NCBI GenBank assembly: GCA_036258055.1
Contig: DATAEK010000285.1
Location: 1 to 27,304 of the forward strand
Direction of reading: 5' to 3'
DNA: 27,304 bases
Source of the DNA: DATAEK01 sp036258055
GTDB taxonomy: Bacteria > Acidobacteriota > Vicinamibacteria > Vicinamibacterales > 2-12-FULL-66-21
The notes under the pieces were generated by a model. That model worked only from the letters and a program-made list of their open reading frames with translations. It did not search any database and was not told the DNA's origin. Both the position numbers and the translations under genes were made by a program. This document shows, in pieces, positions 1 through 9,047 of this stretch; positions within the stretch are counted from its first letter, which is position 1, and every line of letters begins with the position of its first letter.

Positions 1-561
1 GATCTTCGCGCGTCGCTTCGATGGGTCGAGATCGACCTTCCAGCGATCCTCGCGTACAAAGAAGAAGTGCTCGCCGGAGAGCACGCGAAGTGTCAGCTCG
101 AACGGCTTCCGCTCGATTTGTCAGACGAGCCCGCGAGACGGGCCCTCTTCGAGCGCCTCGGCGCGGGCGCGAGCAAGACACTGGTGATCTCTGAAGGGCT
201 GCTGGTCTACCTGACCGAATGCCAGGTGACGACGCTCGGGCGCGACCTCGCGGCGATCCCCTCGTTTGCGCGCTGGCTGGTGGATCTCTCCTCGCCGGCG
301 CTGCTCACCTTGATGATGCAGCAGATGAGCGAGCTGATCGCGCAGGCCAACCTCTCGTACCAATTCGGTCCGGCGGATGGTCCGACGTTCTTTCTACGAT
401 GCGGGTGGAAGGCTGTCGAGGTGCGCTCGATGTTTCGTACGGCAGCGGAGCTGAACCGGCTTCCCGAAGCCATGCGACCGTACGCAGCGATGCCGGATCC
501 GCCGGAGCCGTGGAAGCTGCCGATGCCCTGGTCGGCGGTGTGCCTCCTCCACAAGGCCTGA
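1..561 (+). CDS. Class I SAM-dependent methyltransferase, LCM-like (5' partial)
   Basis: The frame is open from base 1 to the TGA at 559-561, so the N-terminus with the SAM-binding glycine motif lies outside the window. The visible part starts DLRASLRWVEIDLPAILAYK. It contains a VEIDLP strand, an ISEGLLVYLTE segment and a WLVDLSSPALL segment, which are the conserved blocks of the leucine carboxyl methyltransferase-like (Ppm1/Tcmp) family of putative O-methyltransferases. The C-terminus ends in a short strand, VCLLHKA, as is usual for these proteins. The GTG at 67 is an internal valine, not the start. The kinase gene begins four bases after the stop, so the two are probably co-transcribed. The substrate cannot be told from sequence. 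The family is fairly sure, the role is not. Confidence 0.8.
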   Translation, partial: DLRASLRWVEIDLPAILAYKEEVLAGEHAKCQLERLPLDLSDEPARRALFERLGAGASKTLVISEGLLVYLTECQVTTLGRDLAAIPSFARWLVDLSSPALLTLMMQQMSELIAQANLSYQFGPADGPTFFLRCGWKAVEVRSMFRTAAELNRLPEAMRPYAAMPDPPEPWKLPMPWSAVCLLHKA

Positions 562-565
562 AGCG

Positions 566-3500
566 ATGAATCCGATCACATCAGGGCAGCAGTTTGGTCG
601 CTACGTGATTCGCGAAAAGCTGGGAGCTGGCGGAATGGGCGAAGTGTATCTCGCCGATGACACGCAGCTCGGCCGACGCATCGCCCTGAAGTTCCTTCCT
701 CCGGCGACCGAGACCGATCCCCTCGCGCAACGGCGCCTGCTGAGGGAGGCGCGAGCGGCCGCCACCCTCGATCATCCGCACATCTGCTCGGTGTACGAAG
801 TGGGCGAAGCCGACGGCCGGCAGTACATCGCGCTGCAATACGTCGAGGGCGAACCGCTCGACGTGCGGCTGCGCCGGTCACCGCTCGATCTTCAGGAGAC
901 GCTGCGGAGCGCGGTACAGATCGTCGATGCGTTGAGTGAGGCCCACGCGCACGGCATCCTCCATCGCGATATCAAGCCCGCCAACATCATGGTCACCACG
1001 CGGGGCGAAGCGAAGGTCATGGACTTCGGCCTCGCCAAGTATGCGGCGGCCGAGACCGAGGTCGAAGGCGGAGCGCAGACGATTTCCGCCTTGAGCGGTC
1101 GAGGAGACATCATCGGCACGATCGCGTACATGTCGCCTGAACAAGCCCGCGGCGAGCTGCTCGATCCACGCAGCGATCTCTTCAGCGTGGGCGTGTTGTT
1201 GTACGAGATGGTGAGCGGTCAGCGGCCGTTCAAGGGCGCGAGCTCCGCGGCGGTTGCCGCGGCGATTCTGACGCACGAGCCATTTCCTCTCGCGCGATTC
1301 GACCCGAACACGCCGCCAGAGCTCGAACGGATCGTGACCAAGTTGCTGAAGAAGCAGCCGGACAACCGCTACCAGACCGCGAAGGACCTGTTGATTGACC
1401 TGCGGACGCTGAAGGAGGAGCAGGAATTTCAACTCAGGCTCGGACGGACTCCGTCGCAAGCAGGACAACTGGCCAGCGGATCCACGCCTCTGACACCAGC
1501 GCCCGTGGTGGATCGCGTTCCTTCCTCGCCCAGTGCGAGCGCCCCGCGCACGCAGGGTCGGTTTCCACGGGCGGTCGGCCTGGGTGTCGCAGCGCTGCTC
1601 GTTGTCGCCGTGGGCGTGTGGTTCGCGTGGCGGACGGCCAACGTGCGGTCGGCCAGGGCCAAAGTGGCCCAAGTCGCGGCATTGGCGGAAGCGGGGCATA
1701 ACACGGAAGCGTACGACCTCGCCGTGACGATTGAACCGTACCTACGGGGCGACCCGGCCATCACGAGCCTGATGGCGGCGATCTCAGACACCGTCTCCGT
1801 GACGACCGAACCGGCGGGGGCACAGGTCTACCTGAAGGAATACGCTCCCGGAAAGGCGGCCACGGCCTCACCGCGTCGTCTGCTGGGGACATCGCCGTTG
1901 TCCGCTGTTCGCATCGCGCGTGGCGAGTACGTGCTCTCCATCGAGAAAGAAGGATACGCCCCGATCGAGCGGACAGTCTCTGGTGTGGCGATACGGGCCG
2001 GCGCACTCACCATCACGCCACCACCCATTCGGATCGACCAGCGCCTCCTGTCCGCCAACACGGTGCCCGCGCGCATGGTGTTCGTCCCAGGCGGAGACTA
2101 TCGCTTGATCTCGTGGTCGCGGCCGACGGACCAGCGCGTGCGCCTGGATGACTACTTCATCGACAAGTACGAAGTCAGTAACCAGGAGTACAAGGAGTTC
2201 ATCAACGCGGGCGGCTATCTCAAACGAGAGCTCTGGACCCATCCCTTCGTGAAAGACGGCCGCACCGTTCCGTGGGACGAGGCGGTTCGCACGCTTGTCG
2301 ATCGGACGGGATTGCCGGGTCCGCGCACGTGGTCGAACCAGAGTTTTCCTGAGGGCAAGGCAGATCATCCCGTCGCGGATGTGACGTGGTACGAGGCCGA
2401 AGCGTACGCCGCATTTCGCGGGAAGCGGCTGCCGACCATCTTCCAGTGGGAAAAGGCGGCTCGCAACGGGTTCATGCCAGCAGCTGGCGTCGCCGGCATG
2501 CCATGGGGAGCCTTCTATCCGGGCGATCCGCTCGAGGGTCGTGCGAACTTCGGAACCGGCCCCCTGCCCACGACCGGCGCGGAGTTCGGCATGAGTGCCT
2601 TTGGCGCCTACAACATGGCCGGCAACGTGGCGGAGTGGACGTCGAACGACAGCTCGGACGGCTTTCTCGCGACCGGGGGCGCGTGGGGCGATCCCACGTA
2701 CTCTTTCGCGCAGTTCGGCGGCCGACCAGGCTTCTTCAGTTCCGACAAACTGGGCTTTCGCTGCGCGCGCACCGCCGCCGAAAACGCCGGCGATCAGGGT
2801 GGTCTGCGCATCGAGCTCGATCGTGAAGTGCCGGTGTACACGGCACCCTCCCCGCAAGTGTTCGCGACGCTGGCACGCGCCTACCGGTACGAGAAGACGC
2901 CTCTTGACGCGCGGATCGAGCAGACGACCACCACGCCCGAGTGGAAGCGAGAGAAGATCACATTTGCCGGCGCCAACGGGGCGCGCGCCATTGCCTACCT
3001 CTACCTGCCCAACAACGCCACCCGACCGCTTCAGGTGATCCACTATCTGCCGGCAGGCGACGTCGATGGCGGGTTTCGATCGCTACCCGACTCGATGGAA
3101 GACCGGATGGCGCCGTTTGTCAGGGCCGGGCGTGCTGCCTTTGGTGTCGTGCTGGAGGGGTACATCGAGCGGCTCAGGCCCGCCAACTTCGTCCGGCCTG
3201 CGGTGACGACGGTAGAGTTCACGGACATCGTGGTGAGCCGCGTGACCGACCTGCGTCGCGGCCTCGACTATCTCGAGACGCGGCCAGACATCGACATGAC
3301 CCGCGTCGCGGCGCTTGCGCCGAGCGCGGGCTCGGTGCTCGGAATCGTCATCGGAGGCCTCGAAACCCGGTACCGTGCGTTCGTGTTCGTCGGCGCTGGA
3401 CTCCCAGGTACTTACCGAGCCATCAGCGCAGCCGCCAATCCGATCAATTTCGCGTCATACAACCAGGCACCCAAATTGATTCTCCAGGGACGGTACGACG

Positions 3501-3661
3501 AGGACACGCCGCTGCGAACCGCGACGGAGCCGTTCTTCAAACTCTTGTCGGAACCGAAGCAACTCACGCTCTACGACGGCGGGCACGTGCCCTCAATCGA
3601 AGTGACGATGAGCACGACCAGCGGCTGGCTGGATGAGCACCTCGGGCGGGTCGTTCGCTGA
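566..3661 (+). CDS. Ser/Thr protein kinase fused to PEGA, FGE-sulfatase and alpha/beta-hydrolase domains
   Basis: A 1031-residue four-part protein. Residues 12-285 form a Hanks-type kinase: glycine loop GAGGMGEV, Lys42, HRDIKPAN with Asp135 and Asn140, DFG with Asp153, and SPE near 190. All catalytic residues are present, so it should be active in the cytoplasm. A Pro/Ser-rich linker leads to one membrane helix at about 334-355. Outside follow a PEGA domain (about 408-475), a formylglycine-generating-enzyme/sulfatase-modifying-like domain (about 500-735, ending GFRCAR), and an alpha/beta-hydrolase domain (about 800-1031). The hydrolase has a likely triad of Ser920 in APSAGS, Asp978 or Asp980, and His1007 in GGHVPS. 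The first Gly of the usual GxSxG is Ala. Kinase-PEGA-FGE-hydrolase fusions occur in Acidobacteria; the signal sensed and the hydrolase substrate are unknown. It starts four bases after the methyltransferase stop and converges on the GH13 gene. Confidence 0.93.
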   Translation: MNPITSGQQFGRYVIREKLGAGGMGEVYLADDTQLGRRIALKFLPPATETDPLAQRRLLREARAAATLDHPHICSVYEVGEADGRQYIALQYVEGEPLDVRLRRSPLDLQETLRSAVQIVDALSEAHAHGILHRDIKPANIMVTTRGEAKVMDFGLAKYAAAETEVEGGAQTISALSGRGDIIGTIAYMSPEQARGELLDPRSDLFSVGVLLYEMVSGQRPFKGASSAAVAAAILTHEPFPLARFDPNTPPELERIVTKLLKKQPDNRYQTAKDLLIDLRTLKEEQEFQLRLGRTPSQAGQLASGSTPLTPAPVVDRVPSSPSASAPRTQGRFPRAVGLGVAALLVVAVGVWFAWRTANVRSARAKVAQVAALAEAGHNTEAYDLAVTIEPYLRGDPAITSLMAAISDTVSVTTEPAGAQVYLKEYAPGKAATASPRRLLGTSPLSAVRIARGEYVLSIEKEGYAPIERTVSGVAIRAGALTITPPPIRIDQRLLSANTVPARMVFVPGGDYRLISWSRPTDQRVRLDDYFIDKYEVSNQEYKEFINAGGYLKRELWTHPFVKDGRTVPWDEAVRTLVDRTGLPGPRTWSNQSFPEGKADHPVADVTWYEAEAYAAFRGKRLPTIFQWEKAARNGFMPAAGVAGMPWGAFYPGDPLEGRANFGTGPLPTTGAEFGMSAFGAYNMAGNVAEWTSNDSSDGFLATGGAWGDPTYSFAQFGGRPGFFSSDKLGFRCARTAAENAGDQGGLRIELDREVPVYTAPSPQVFATLARAYRYEKTPLDARIEQTTTTPEWKREKITFAGANGARAIAYLYLPNNATRPLQVIHYLPAGDVDGGFRSLPDSMEDRMAPFVRAGRAAFGVVLEGYIERLRPANFVRPAVTTVEFTDIVVSRVTDLRRGLDYLETRPDIDMTRVAALAPSAGSVLGIVIGGLETRYRAFVFVGAGLPGTYRAISAAANPINFASYNQAPKLILQGRYDEDTPLRTATEPFFKLLSEPKQLTLYDGGHVPSIEVTMSTTSGWLDEHLGRVVR

Positions 3662-3700
3662 GACCAAACTGAGACCCGTCCCCGCGTCAGCGGCGCGTCA

Positions 3701-5182
3701 TCAAGAAGCCGTCGTGACGTCGAACACGTGATAGCCCCAGGGCTGAAGGTCGAGGTAGAGTCCTCGCGCGGCGACCTCGTCTCCGTTGCGATCGTAGGTG
3801 GCAGGCCCCGTCAGATCCGTGAAGCGCACAGTTCGTCCAGCCAGATCCGGGAACGGCAACCGGACGTAGCATTGCCCCTGGTGAGCGCCGTAGTTCACCG
3901 CCACGATCAGTTGCTCCGCACCGGAGCCCGTCCAGGCACAGGCGTAGAAATTGTCCGACGTCCAATTGCCGTCCCAGGCGGGCACGCATTCGAGCAGTTG
4001 CCAGTGACCCTCATGAAAAGCTGGTCGGCCGAGCACGGATAGCAGTTGATCGTAGAAGTGTTGCAGCGCGGCGTCTGGTGACTCGAGCGGCGCACGAACG
4101 AGATGCGGTGAGATGCGCTTCTTGCGTCCGACCAATTGCCCCTGATGGAAGAAACGCAACCCCGGAGAAAAAAAGGTGATGACCGCCGCGGCTTGATGCG
4201 TGTCGGGCGCGAACGTCGCGGCCGCTCGTGGTTCGTCGTGATTCTCCAGGAACCGCGCCAGCTTGTCCTGGTAGTCGAGCCCGGCGTGGAAGTGCTCACG
4301 TACTGACCGGGCGTGCCCGTCGCGGAGGCGGTCGTAGAGTCGCTTGTCGTAGGTGTAGTCGAAGCCCTGTTGCTGCAGCGTCCATTCGAGATCCCAATAG
4401 ACCTCCGCCATGAAACAGAACTCCGGTTCTTGCTGTCGCACGCGCGCGGTCACGCGCGGCCAGAACGGATCAGGGCGACGCCCCCAGGTTCTTTCGAACA
4501 CCTCCGGGAGGACGAGCATCGCCATGTCGCAGCGGACGCCGTCGCACTGGCGTGCGATCTTGAGCAGCTCTCCGGCCATCGCCTCCTGCGTGAGCGGGTT
4601 GCTGTAGTCGAGTTGCAGCGTATCCGGCCACCCCGGAAAGTACGGATCGCGGCCGTGAGCCAGGATGAGATCCTGTCCCTGGCTCCTGACCCGGGTGTAG
4701 TTCTGCGGTGCTCGTTCCAGATCGGATGCGGTGCCTGGGACGTAGTACTCCGGATGACTGTCGACCCAGGGGTGATCGAGGCCGGTGTGATTCGGGACGA
4801 AGTCGAGCATCATGTTCAGGCCGCGTGTGCGCAGGCGGTTGCGGAGCCGGGCCAGCGCCTCGTCACCGCCCAGGCCCGGGTGCACCGCGTATCCGGTGAT
4901 CGCGAACCCCGATCCGGCGATGTCCGCCTCCTGGAGATCCGGCAACGTCTCCTCGAACTCGCGGCGCCACTCCGGATGGTTGCGTGACGTCTGCTGACCG
5001 GCCGCACCGGTCTGCCACACGCTCAACATCCAGATCCAATCGAATCCGAGCGAGGCCATGCGATCGATCTCGGCGTCGGGAATGTCGTCCAGCGTGGCGG
5101 GTCGTCCGAGGCGACCGGAGAGTTCTGTCAGCCATACCCGGGTGTTGACTTGAAACAGTGAAGGGTAACGAGAGCGTGGCAT
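3701..5182 (-). CDS. Alpha-amylase family (GH13) glycosidase
   Basis: A 493-residue protein with the four GH13 signature regions in order: DFVPNHTG (Asp127), GVRCDMAML (nucleophile Asp219), AEVYWD (acid/base Glu260) and FLENHDE (transition-state stabiliser Asp316). The catalytic (beta/alpha)8 barrel covers roughly residues 15-390. A beta-sandwich C-terminal domain follows, ending GYHVFDV. There is no signal peptide or membrane helix, so it should act in the cytoplasm on alpha-glucans, oligosaccharides or related glycosides. The subfamily, and hydrolysis versus transglycosylation, cannot be decided here. The ATG at 5180-5182 is preceded by AAAGGAG (5194-5200) about 11 bases upstream. It is transcribed convergently with the kinase gene (39 bases between stops) and divergently from the secreted protein at 5409. 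Confidence 0.93.
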   Translation of the reverse strand: MPRSRYPSLFQVNTRVWLTELSGRLGRPATLDDIPDAEIDRMASLGFDWIWMLSVWQTGAAGQQTSRNHPEWRREFEETLPDLQEADIAGSGFAITGYAVHPGLGGDEALARLRNRLRTRGLNMMLDFVPNHTGLDHPWVDSHPEYYVPGTASDLERAPQNYTRVRSQGQDLILAHGRDPYFPGWPDTLQLDYSNPLTQEAMAGELLKIARQCDGVRCDMAMLVLPEVFERTWGRRPDPFWPRVTARVRQQEPEFCFMAEVYWDLEWTLQQQGFDYTYDKRLYDRLRDGHARSVREHFHAGLDYQDKLARFLENHDEPRAAATFAPDTHQAAAVITFFSPGLRFFHQGQLVGRKKRISPHLVRAPLESPDAALQHFYDQLLSVLGRPAFHEGHWQLLECVPAWDGNWTSDNFYACAWTGSGAEQLIVAVNYGAHQGQCYVRLPFPDLAGRTVRFTDLTGPATYDRNGDEVAARGLYLDLQPWGYHVFDVTTAS

Positions 5183-5277
5183 TCGAAGGCCGACTCCTTT
5201 CCGCTTAACGGGCCTGTCTCACGACGTTTCGGCGATCCCTACGGCTCCGACACTTCAGATGAACTCCGGGATATCCT

Positions 5278-5292
5278 AGGACGGCACGTCCT
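5278..5292. promoter_or_regulatory. Inverted repeat in divergent intergenic region
   Basis: AGGACG and CGTCCT form a perfect 6-bp inverted repeat around the three bases GCA. It sits in the 226-bp gap between the divergent GH13 and secreted-protein genes, about 95 bases from the GH13 start and 115 from the other. It could be an operator, but the arms are short and no bound regulator can be named. Nothing else in this gap stands out apart from the ribosome binding sites of the flanking genes. Confidence 0.25.
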
Positions 5293-5408
5293 GGCACCGC
5301 CGGCTGGAGAGAGGCCTGGCGACGAGAGCAGGACCACGGTGAGCACACCGGTGTTAGTCATCTCACGACGGTCCCTGGAATCAACCACGTCAGACGAGGA
5401 GGTCTGAT

Positions 5409-6119
5409 ATGAGAGCCACGAGCCTGGTAACCCTCGCCCTCGCTGCGCTGATCGCGATGCCGCCGCTGTCGGCCTCGGGCGACAAGACGGCGCAGCAGAA
5501 GCCAACCGTGAAGATACCCGAACCCGGCGTGCCGCAGATCATGACGCTGGAGGGAACCTACATACGCGCCGCCTACAACAACGAGGGCTACGTCATCCTC
5601 GGCTATAAGGTCGCCAACCAGTCGATCGGTGACGAGTGGATGCTCCTCGACTTCGGAACGACGGTTCGCGATGGCGTGCCGAACTACACCATGACCCGCG
5701 ACGCGCTCTCGCTCGAGACACCGGACGGCAAGACGATTCCCCTTCCCTCGGACTCGGACGTGCGCGCGGCGAACCTCAGCGCGCTGCAGACCCGCGCGAA
5801 GGTCCAGCGGGACTCGATCAACTACTTTCCGCCGGGCGCGAGCCAGGCGTGTCGAGTCGGGTTCTTCGCCGAGTTGGACCAGCGTGCAATGGCCTACGAC
5901 CAGGTCGAGCTCAGCTCCCAGCGCGCATGTCTCGGTTGGATCTACTTCAAGGTGCCAGGTGGGATCGCGTACGGCCAGCACTGGCTGAACGTGAAGTTCG
6001 AGAAGAGTCTCGTCCGCGTGCCATTCAGAATCCTGACCAAGGACGAAGAAAAGCTGTTGTCCAAGAACTACAAGGACATCCGCAAGCAGGTCCAGGACGC
6101 GTTCAAAAAGAAAGGCTGA
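5409..6119 (+). CDS. Secreted protein of unknown function
   Basis: A 236-residue protein I do not recognise. The first ~22 residues (MRATSLVTLALAALIAMPPL, then SASG) form a signal peptide with likely cleavage after SAS or ASG, so it should be exported. The mature part is rich in beta-strand sequence with aromatics: EGTYIRAAYNNEGYVILGYK, GDEWMLLDFGTTV, GWIYFKVPGG. It holds two cysteines (QACRVG and RACLGW) that could form a disulfide, and ends in a Lys-rich helix, KNYKDIRKQVQDAFKKKG. The start is well supported by GAGGAGG at 5396-5402, six bases before the ATG. It converges on the protease-RCC1 gene with eight bases between the stops and has its own upstream region. The fold looks like an all-beta extracytoplasmic domain; no enzymatic motif is visible. 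Confidence 0.8.
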   Translation: MRATSLVTLALAALIAMPPLSASGDKTAQQKPTVKIPEPGVPQIMTLEGTYIRAAYNNEGYVILGYKVANQSIGDEWMLLDFGTTVRDGVPNYTMTRDALSLETPDGKTIPLPSDSDVRAANLSALQTRAKVQRDSINYFPPGASQACRVGFFAELDQRAMAYDQVELSSQRACLGWIYFKVPGGIAYGQHWLNVKFEKSLVRVPFRILTKDEEKLLSKNYKDIRKQVQDAFKKKG

Positions 6120-6127
6120 TGCACGCG

Positions 6128-7870
6128 CTAGGGACGCTGCACAGCCATCCGTTCGGGCCGAACCTGGATGGGCACCAGGCTGCCGCCGTCCCGGCCGGTG
6201 AGGGGAGGTGTGTTCTTGCCGCCCCAGCAGTACACCTCATCGTCGAGCGTCACAGCACATGTATGAAAATGTCCGGCGGCGATCGACGCGAAACGGTGGT
6301 TGCCGGCGACGGGCACGGGTGCGTTGCGTGACTGCGTCGACCCGTCCCCTAGCTGGCCGTCATCGTTCCCGCCCCAGCAGAACGGCTCACCCGCTCGCGT
6401 GACCGCGCAGGTGTGGCTGCCGATCGCAACGCTCAACGTCGTGTACTTGCGACCGCCGGCCACCCGCACCGGTTCGCTGCTCGCGACGTTCGTGCCGTTG
6501 CCGAGCATGCCGTACTCGTTGTCGCCCCAGCAGTAGGCCTCTGCGTCCAGCGTCAACCCGCACGTGTGCGCGTATCCGGCTGCGACCGTCGCAAAGCGCA
6601 ACCCGCCCGCGACGGCGACAGGTTCGAAACTCGTACTCCGAGCGTTCCTGTCCCCAAGGCTTGCGATCTCGTTCGACCCCCAGCAGTACGCCTTGTCGTC
6701 GGTCGCGACGCCGCATGTGTGCAGATAGCCGGCGCTGATCGATTTGAAGCGCAGATCCGTTTCGACCGGCGTCGGGACGAGACTCAATTTGCCGCTCGAG
6801 CCCAGTTGCGCTTCGTTGTTCGGCCCCCAGCAGTAGGCGACGCCGTTGGAATCGAGACCGCACGTGTGCACGCCGGCGCTGATCGATGCGAACCGGATGT
6901 TGGCGCCGACGGGATTGGACCGCTGAAAGCTTTCAGATGTCGAACCGCGGCCGAGCTCACCCTGCCTGTTCCAGCCAAAACAGTGGACGTTCCAATCGAA
7001 GGCCAGGGCGCATACGTGCCGGACGCCGGCCGACACCGCCTGGAACGACGTGCCCGTCACCGGTAAAAGGCCTGGCGTGTAATTCTCGAGAGTCAGGCCG
7101 ACGTTGCCCCAGCACGCGAGCGAGCCGTCCGTGCTGATCCGGCACGACACGTCGTCTCCGGCGACGACGAGCGGCGGCGGAGTGCGGAGCAGGACCGGGA
7201 CACCCCATGTCTTCAAGGTGGCTGTGACGCGCTCAATGCTGAGCGCCTCGCCAACCGGCGGATCGTCCCGGACGATCATGCCGAGTATCTGCCAGCGCTC
7301 GTTGAACAGGGCTCCGCCCGACAGGCCCTTGCCGATGAACGACGAATCGAATCGAATCGCTCCCGGCGCGACTTGCGCGAGCGCGTCGGGCGCGACGTTG
7401 CGCCGCCACCCGCCGCCTTGCAGATTGCCCAGCGCGAACACCGGATCGCCGCGCCGGGCGGTCGCGAGATCGGCGGCTCGTCGCAGATCGAACGGTGCGG
7501 CCTCGAGATTCAGGTCTGCAGTCTGGGTGACCGTCAACGCCGCCAGATCGAGGCCGTCGCCCGCCCGGCGAAAGACGTCGGCCGTGACGGCCGGAGTGGA
7601 GCCCGTAAGTTTCACCTCGATGCGCTTGGCGACCTCGCCACTCTGGCGAATGACGTGCTCGGCTGTCGCGATATAGAGGCGGCCGCCGCCGGCGCCGACC
7701 ACGATCCCGCTGCCGAACTCCGAACCGGACTCGAACTGTGACGTGATGGCCACGACGAGTCGCGTCGCACTCTCAGGTGTCTCGCGCGTGGGCTGCGGGA
7801 GCGGCAGAGCAGTGCTCCTGGCGAGCAGCAGACTCAGAAGCAGCACGAAGGTGAGCGCGCGTGCCTGCAT
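6128..7870 (-). CDS. Exported trypsin-like protease fused to seven RCC1-type repeats
   Basis: A 580-residue protein. Residues 1-21 are a signal peptide. Residues about 35-225 are a trypsin/DegP-like serine protease domain: FGSGIVVG before His72 in TAEHV, Asp108 in LDLAAL and Ser184 in GKGLSGGALF complete the triad. Residues about 235-575 hold seven repeats of the bacterial RCC1 kind. Each has a Cys at the start (HTCxxT) and a CWG or CFG about 10 residues later, in most cases followed by an (N)xxxxLG segment. Seven Cys pairs fit a seven-bladed propeller with one disulfide per blade, which suits an oxidising periplasm. It is the last gene of a minus-strand cluster, 28 bases after the membrane protein gene. 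The protease is likely active and the propeller may bind a ligand or partner; the target is unknown. No strong ribosome site precedes the ATG, so translation may depend on the upstream gene. Confidence 0.9.
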   Translation of the reverse strand: MQARALTFVLLLSLLLARSTALPLPQPTRETPESATRLVVAITSQFESGSEFGSGIVVGAGGGRLYIATAEHVIRQSGEVAKRIEVKLTGSTPAVTADVFRRAGDGLDLAALTVTQTADLNLEAAPFDLRRAADLATARRGDPVFALGNLQGGGWRRNVAPDALAQVAPGAIRFDSSFIGKGLSGGALFNERWQILGMIVRDDPPVGEALSIERVTATLKTWGVPVLLRTPPPLVVAGDDVSCRISTDGSLACWGNVGLTLENYTPGLLPVTGTSFQAVSAGVRHVCALAFDWNVHCFGWNRQGELGRGSTSESFQRSNPVGANIRFASISAGVHTCGLDSNGVAYCWGPNNEAQLGSSGKLSLVPTPVETDLRFKSISAGYLHTCGVATDDKAYCWGSNEIASLGDRNARSTSFEPVAVAGGLRFATVAAGYAHTCGLTLDAEAYCWGDNEYGMLGNGTNVASSEPVRVAGGRKYTTLSVAIGSHTCAVTRAGEPFCWGGNDDGQLGDGSTQSRNAPVPVAGNHRFASIAAGHFHTCAVTLDDEVYCWGGKNTPPLTGRDGGSLVPIQVRPERMAVQRP

Positions 7871-7898
7871 GGAACCACCCGATTCGCCGCCGCCGGTC

Positions 7899-8963
7899 CT
7901 ACAAGTTGAACTTGAACCAGCGCAGAATCAGTAACACCATCCCGAAGACGTACACCACGCTGCCCCACAGCAGCGACAGACCATGTCGCGCCTGAATCCA
8001 TTCGAACCAGGTCGGCATCAGGCTGCGAGCGCCGTCCGTGCCGGTCACCAGACCGCGGACACGTCCCACGAACTCCATCTCGAGATGGTCATCCTTCGGC
8101 CCGAGACCAATGAGCTCGCCCTTTGCACTGCCAAACGACAGCGCGTCGCCCGATCGCAGCGAGCGCCGTACGCCGTCGAGAGACGGAAATTCGATCGTAC
8201 CCGAGCGGACGGCGGACACGGTACGCACGGTCGTGCGGTCCGAGCTGGAGTTGAAGGTGTTCTCGGTCCGGACCAGGGCGACGCCGTCAACGGCAATCGG
8301 AGCGCTGAAAACCGCAGCGTTCGGCGTCCGCACTTCGATGTCGAGATCGACATCGGCTTGACCGGGACGGAGGAGTACCGGCTGAGGCGATGGCAGGTCC
8401 AGCGTCTCGACCGAGCCCGCTGCCGCCAGACGCACCGTCCCGCGCGCATCGGCGCGAATCTCAGACGACGGGCCGGCGAGCGACAAGCGAAGCGCTTTCG
8501 ACGTGGTGGGGTAGCGGACACACACCCGCCGACCCGCCGCGACCGGCGGCACGGCGAGCGTCACGCTGCCGCCGGCATTTCCGTTATCGACCGTGAGATG
8601 AACGGAGCTCGTTTCGAGCGTGCGTTCCGAGAACACCGTGCGGGTGCGCGGCAGCACCACGTCGTGCAAGCCGGCGACGCCCAATGCGGCGACGTTCAAG
8701 GGCTGGAGCACCGGTTGTTCACCCGCCGACGTGAAACAAACACCATCGACCGCGGCACGCAGCACCACCGACGTCTCGGGGACGCGCATCACCATCAGCA
8801 GGCTCACCAGGACAAGACTAGCGAAAAGCGCAACCGGAAGGGGCCAGCGCCGCGGCGGCTCGCGCAACGCAGCGTCGCGGACGGCGAGCAGACGCGCCAG
8901 CAGCTCAACGTCTTCGACGTCCTTCGTTTCGGCACGACCGTCGCGCAGCACCGCCTCGGTCAC
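7899..8963 (-). CDS. Two-helix membrane protein of unknown function
   Basis: A 354-residue protein without a family I recognise. A charged cytoplasmic N-terminus (KDVEDVELLARLLAVRDAAL) leads to a membrane helix at about 43-60 (LPVALFASLVLVSLLMVM). An extracytoplasmic beta-rich part of about 265 residues follows, then a second helix near the C-terminus (LSLLWGSVVYVFGMVLLILR), with the end WFKFNL back in the cytoplasm. The apparent GTG start at 8963 lacks a clear ribosome site. The frame stays open back to the stop of the preceding gene, so the true start may be further upstream. It sits between a secreted unknown (84 bases upstream) and the protease-RCC1 gene (28 bases downstream), all on the minus strand and probably one transcript. 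It may anchor or gate the protease; that is inference from position. Confidence 0.75.
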   Translation of the reverse strand: MTEAVLRDGRAETKDVEDVELLARLLAVRDAALREPPRRWPLPVALFASLVLVSLLMVMRVPETSVVLRAAVDGVCFTSAGEQPVLQPLNVAALGVAGLHDVVLPRTRTVFSERTLETSSVHLTVDNGNAGGSVTLAVPPVAAGRRVCVRYPTTSKALRLSLAGPSSEIRADARGTVRLAAAGSVETLDLPSPQPVLLRPGQADVDLDIEVRTPNAAVFSAPIAVDGVALVRTENTFNSSSDRTTVRTVSAVRSGTIEFPSLDGVRRSLRSGDALSFGSAKGELIGLGPKDDHLEMEFVGRVRGLVTGTDGARSLMPTWFEWIQARHGLSLLWGSVVYVFGMVLLILRWFKFNL

Positions 8964-9047
8964 GTCGCCGATGCGGCGTCTGAGCAGCGCGCGCAGGCGA
9001 TCGCGCGGCCCGCTCTTGTCAGGCTTCTCTTGGGGAACGCCCAGGTT

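Noticed and set aside
13..69. Start of the first methyltransferase at the GTG at 67
   Set aside because: The frame is open to base 1 and the residues before the GTG (VEIDLPAILAYKEE) are conserved family sequence.
1868..3043. 391-codon open frame opposite the kinase gene
   Set aside because: Shadow of a GC-rich coding strand: rich in Arg, no domains, and the plus strand is a clear multi-domain protein.
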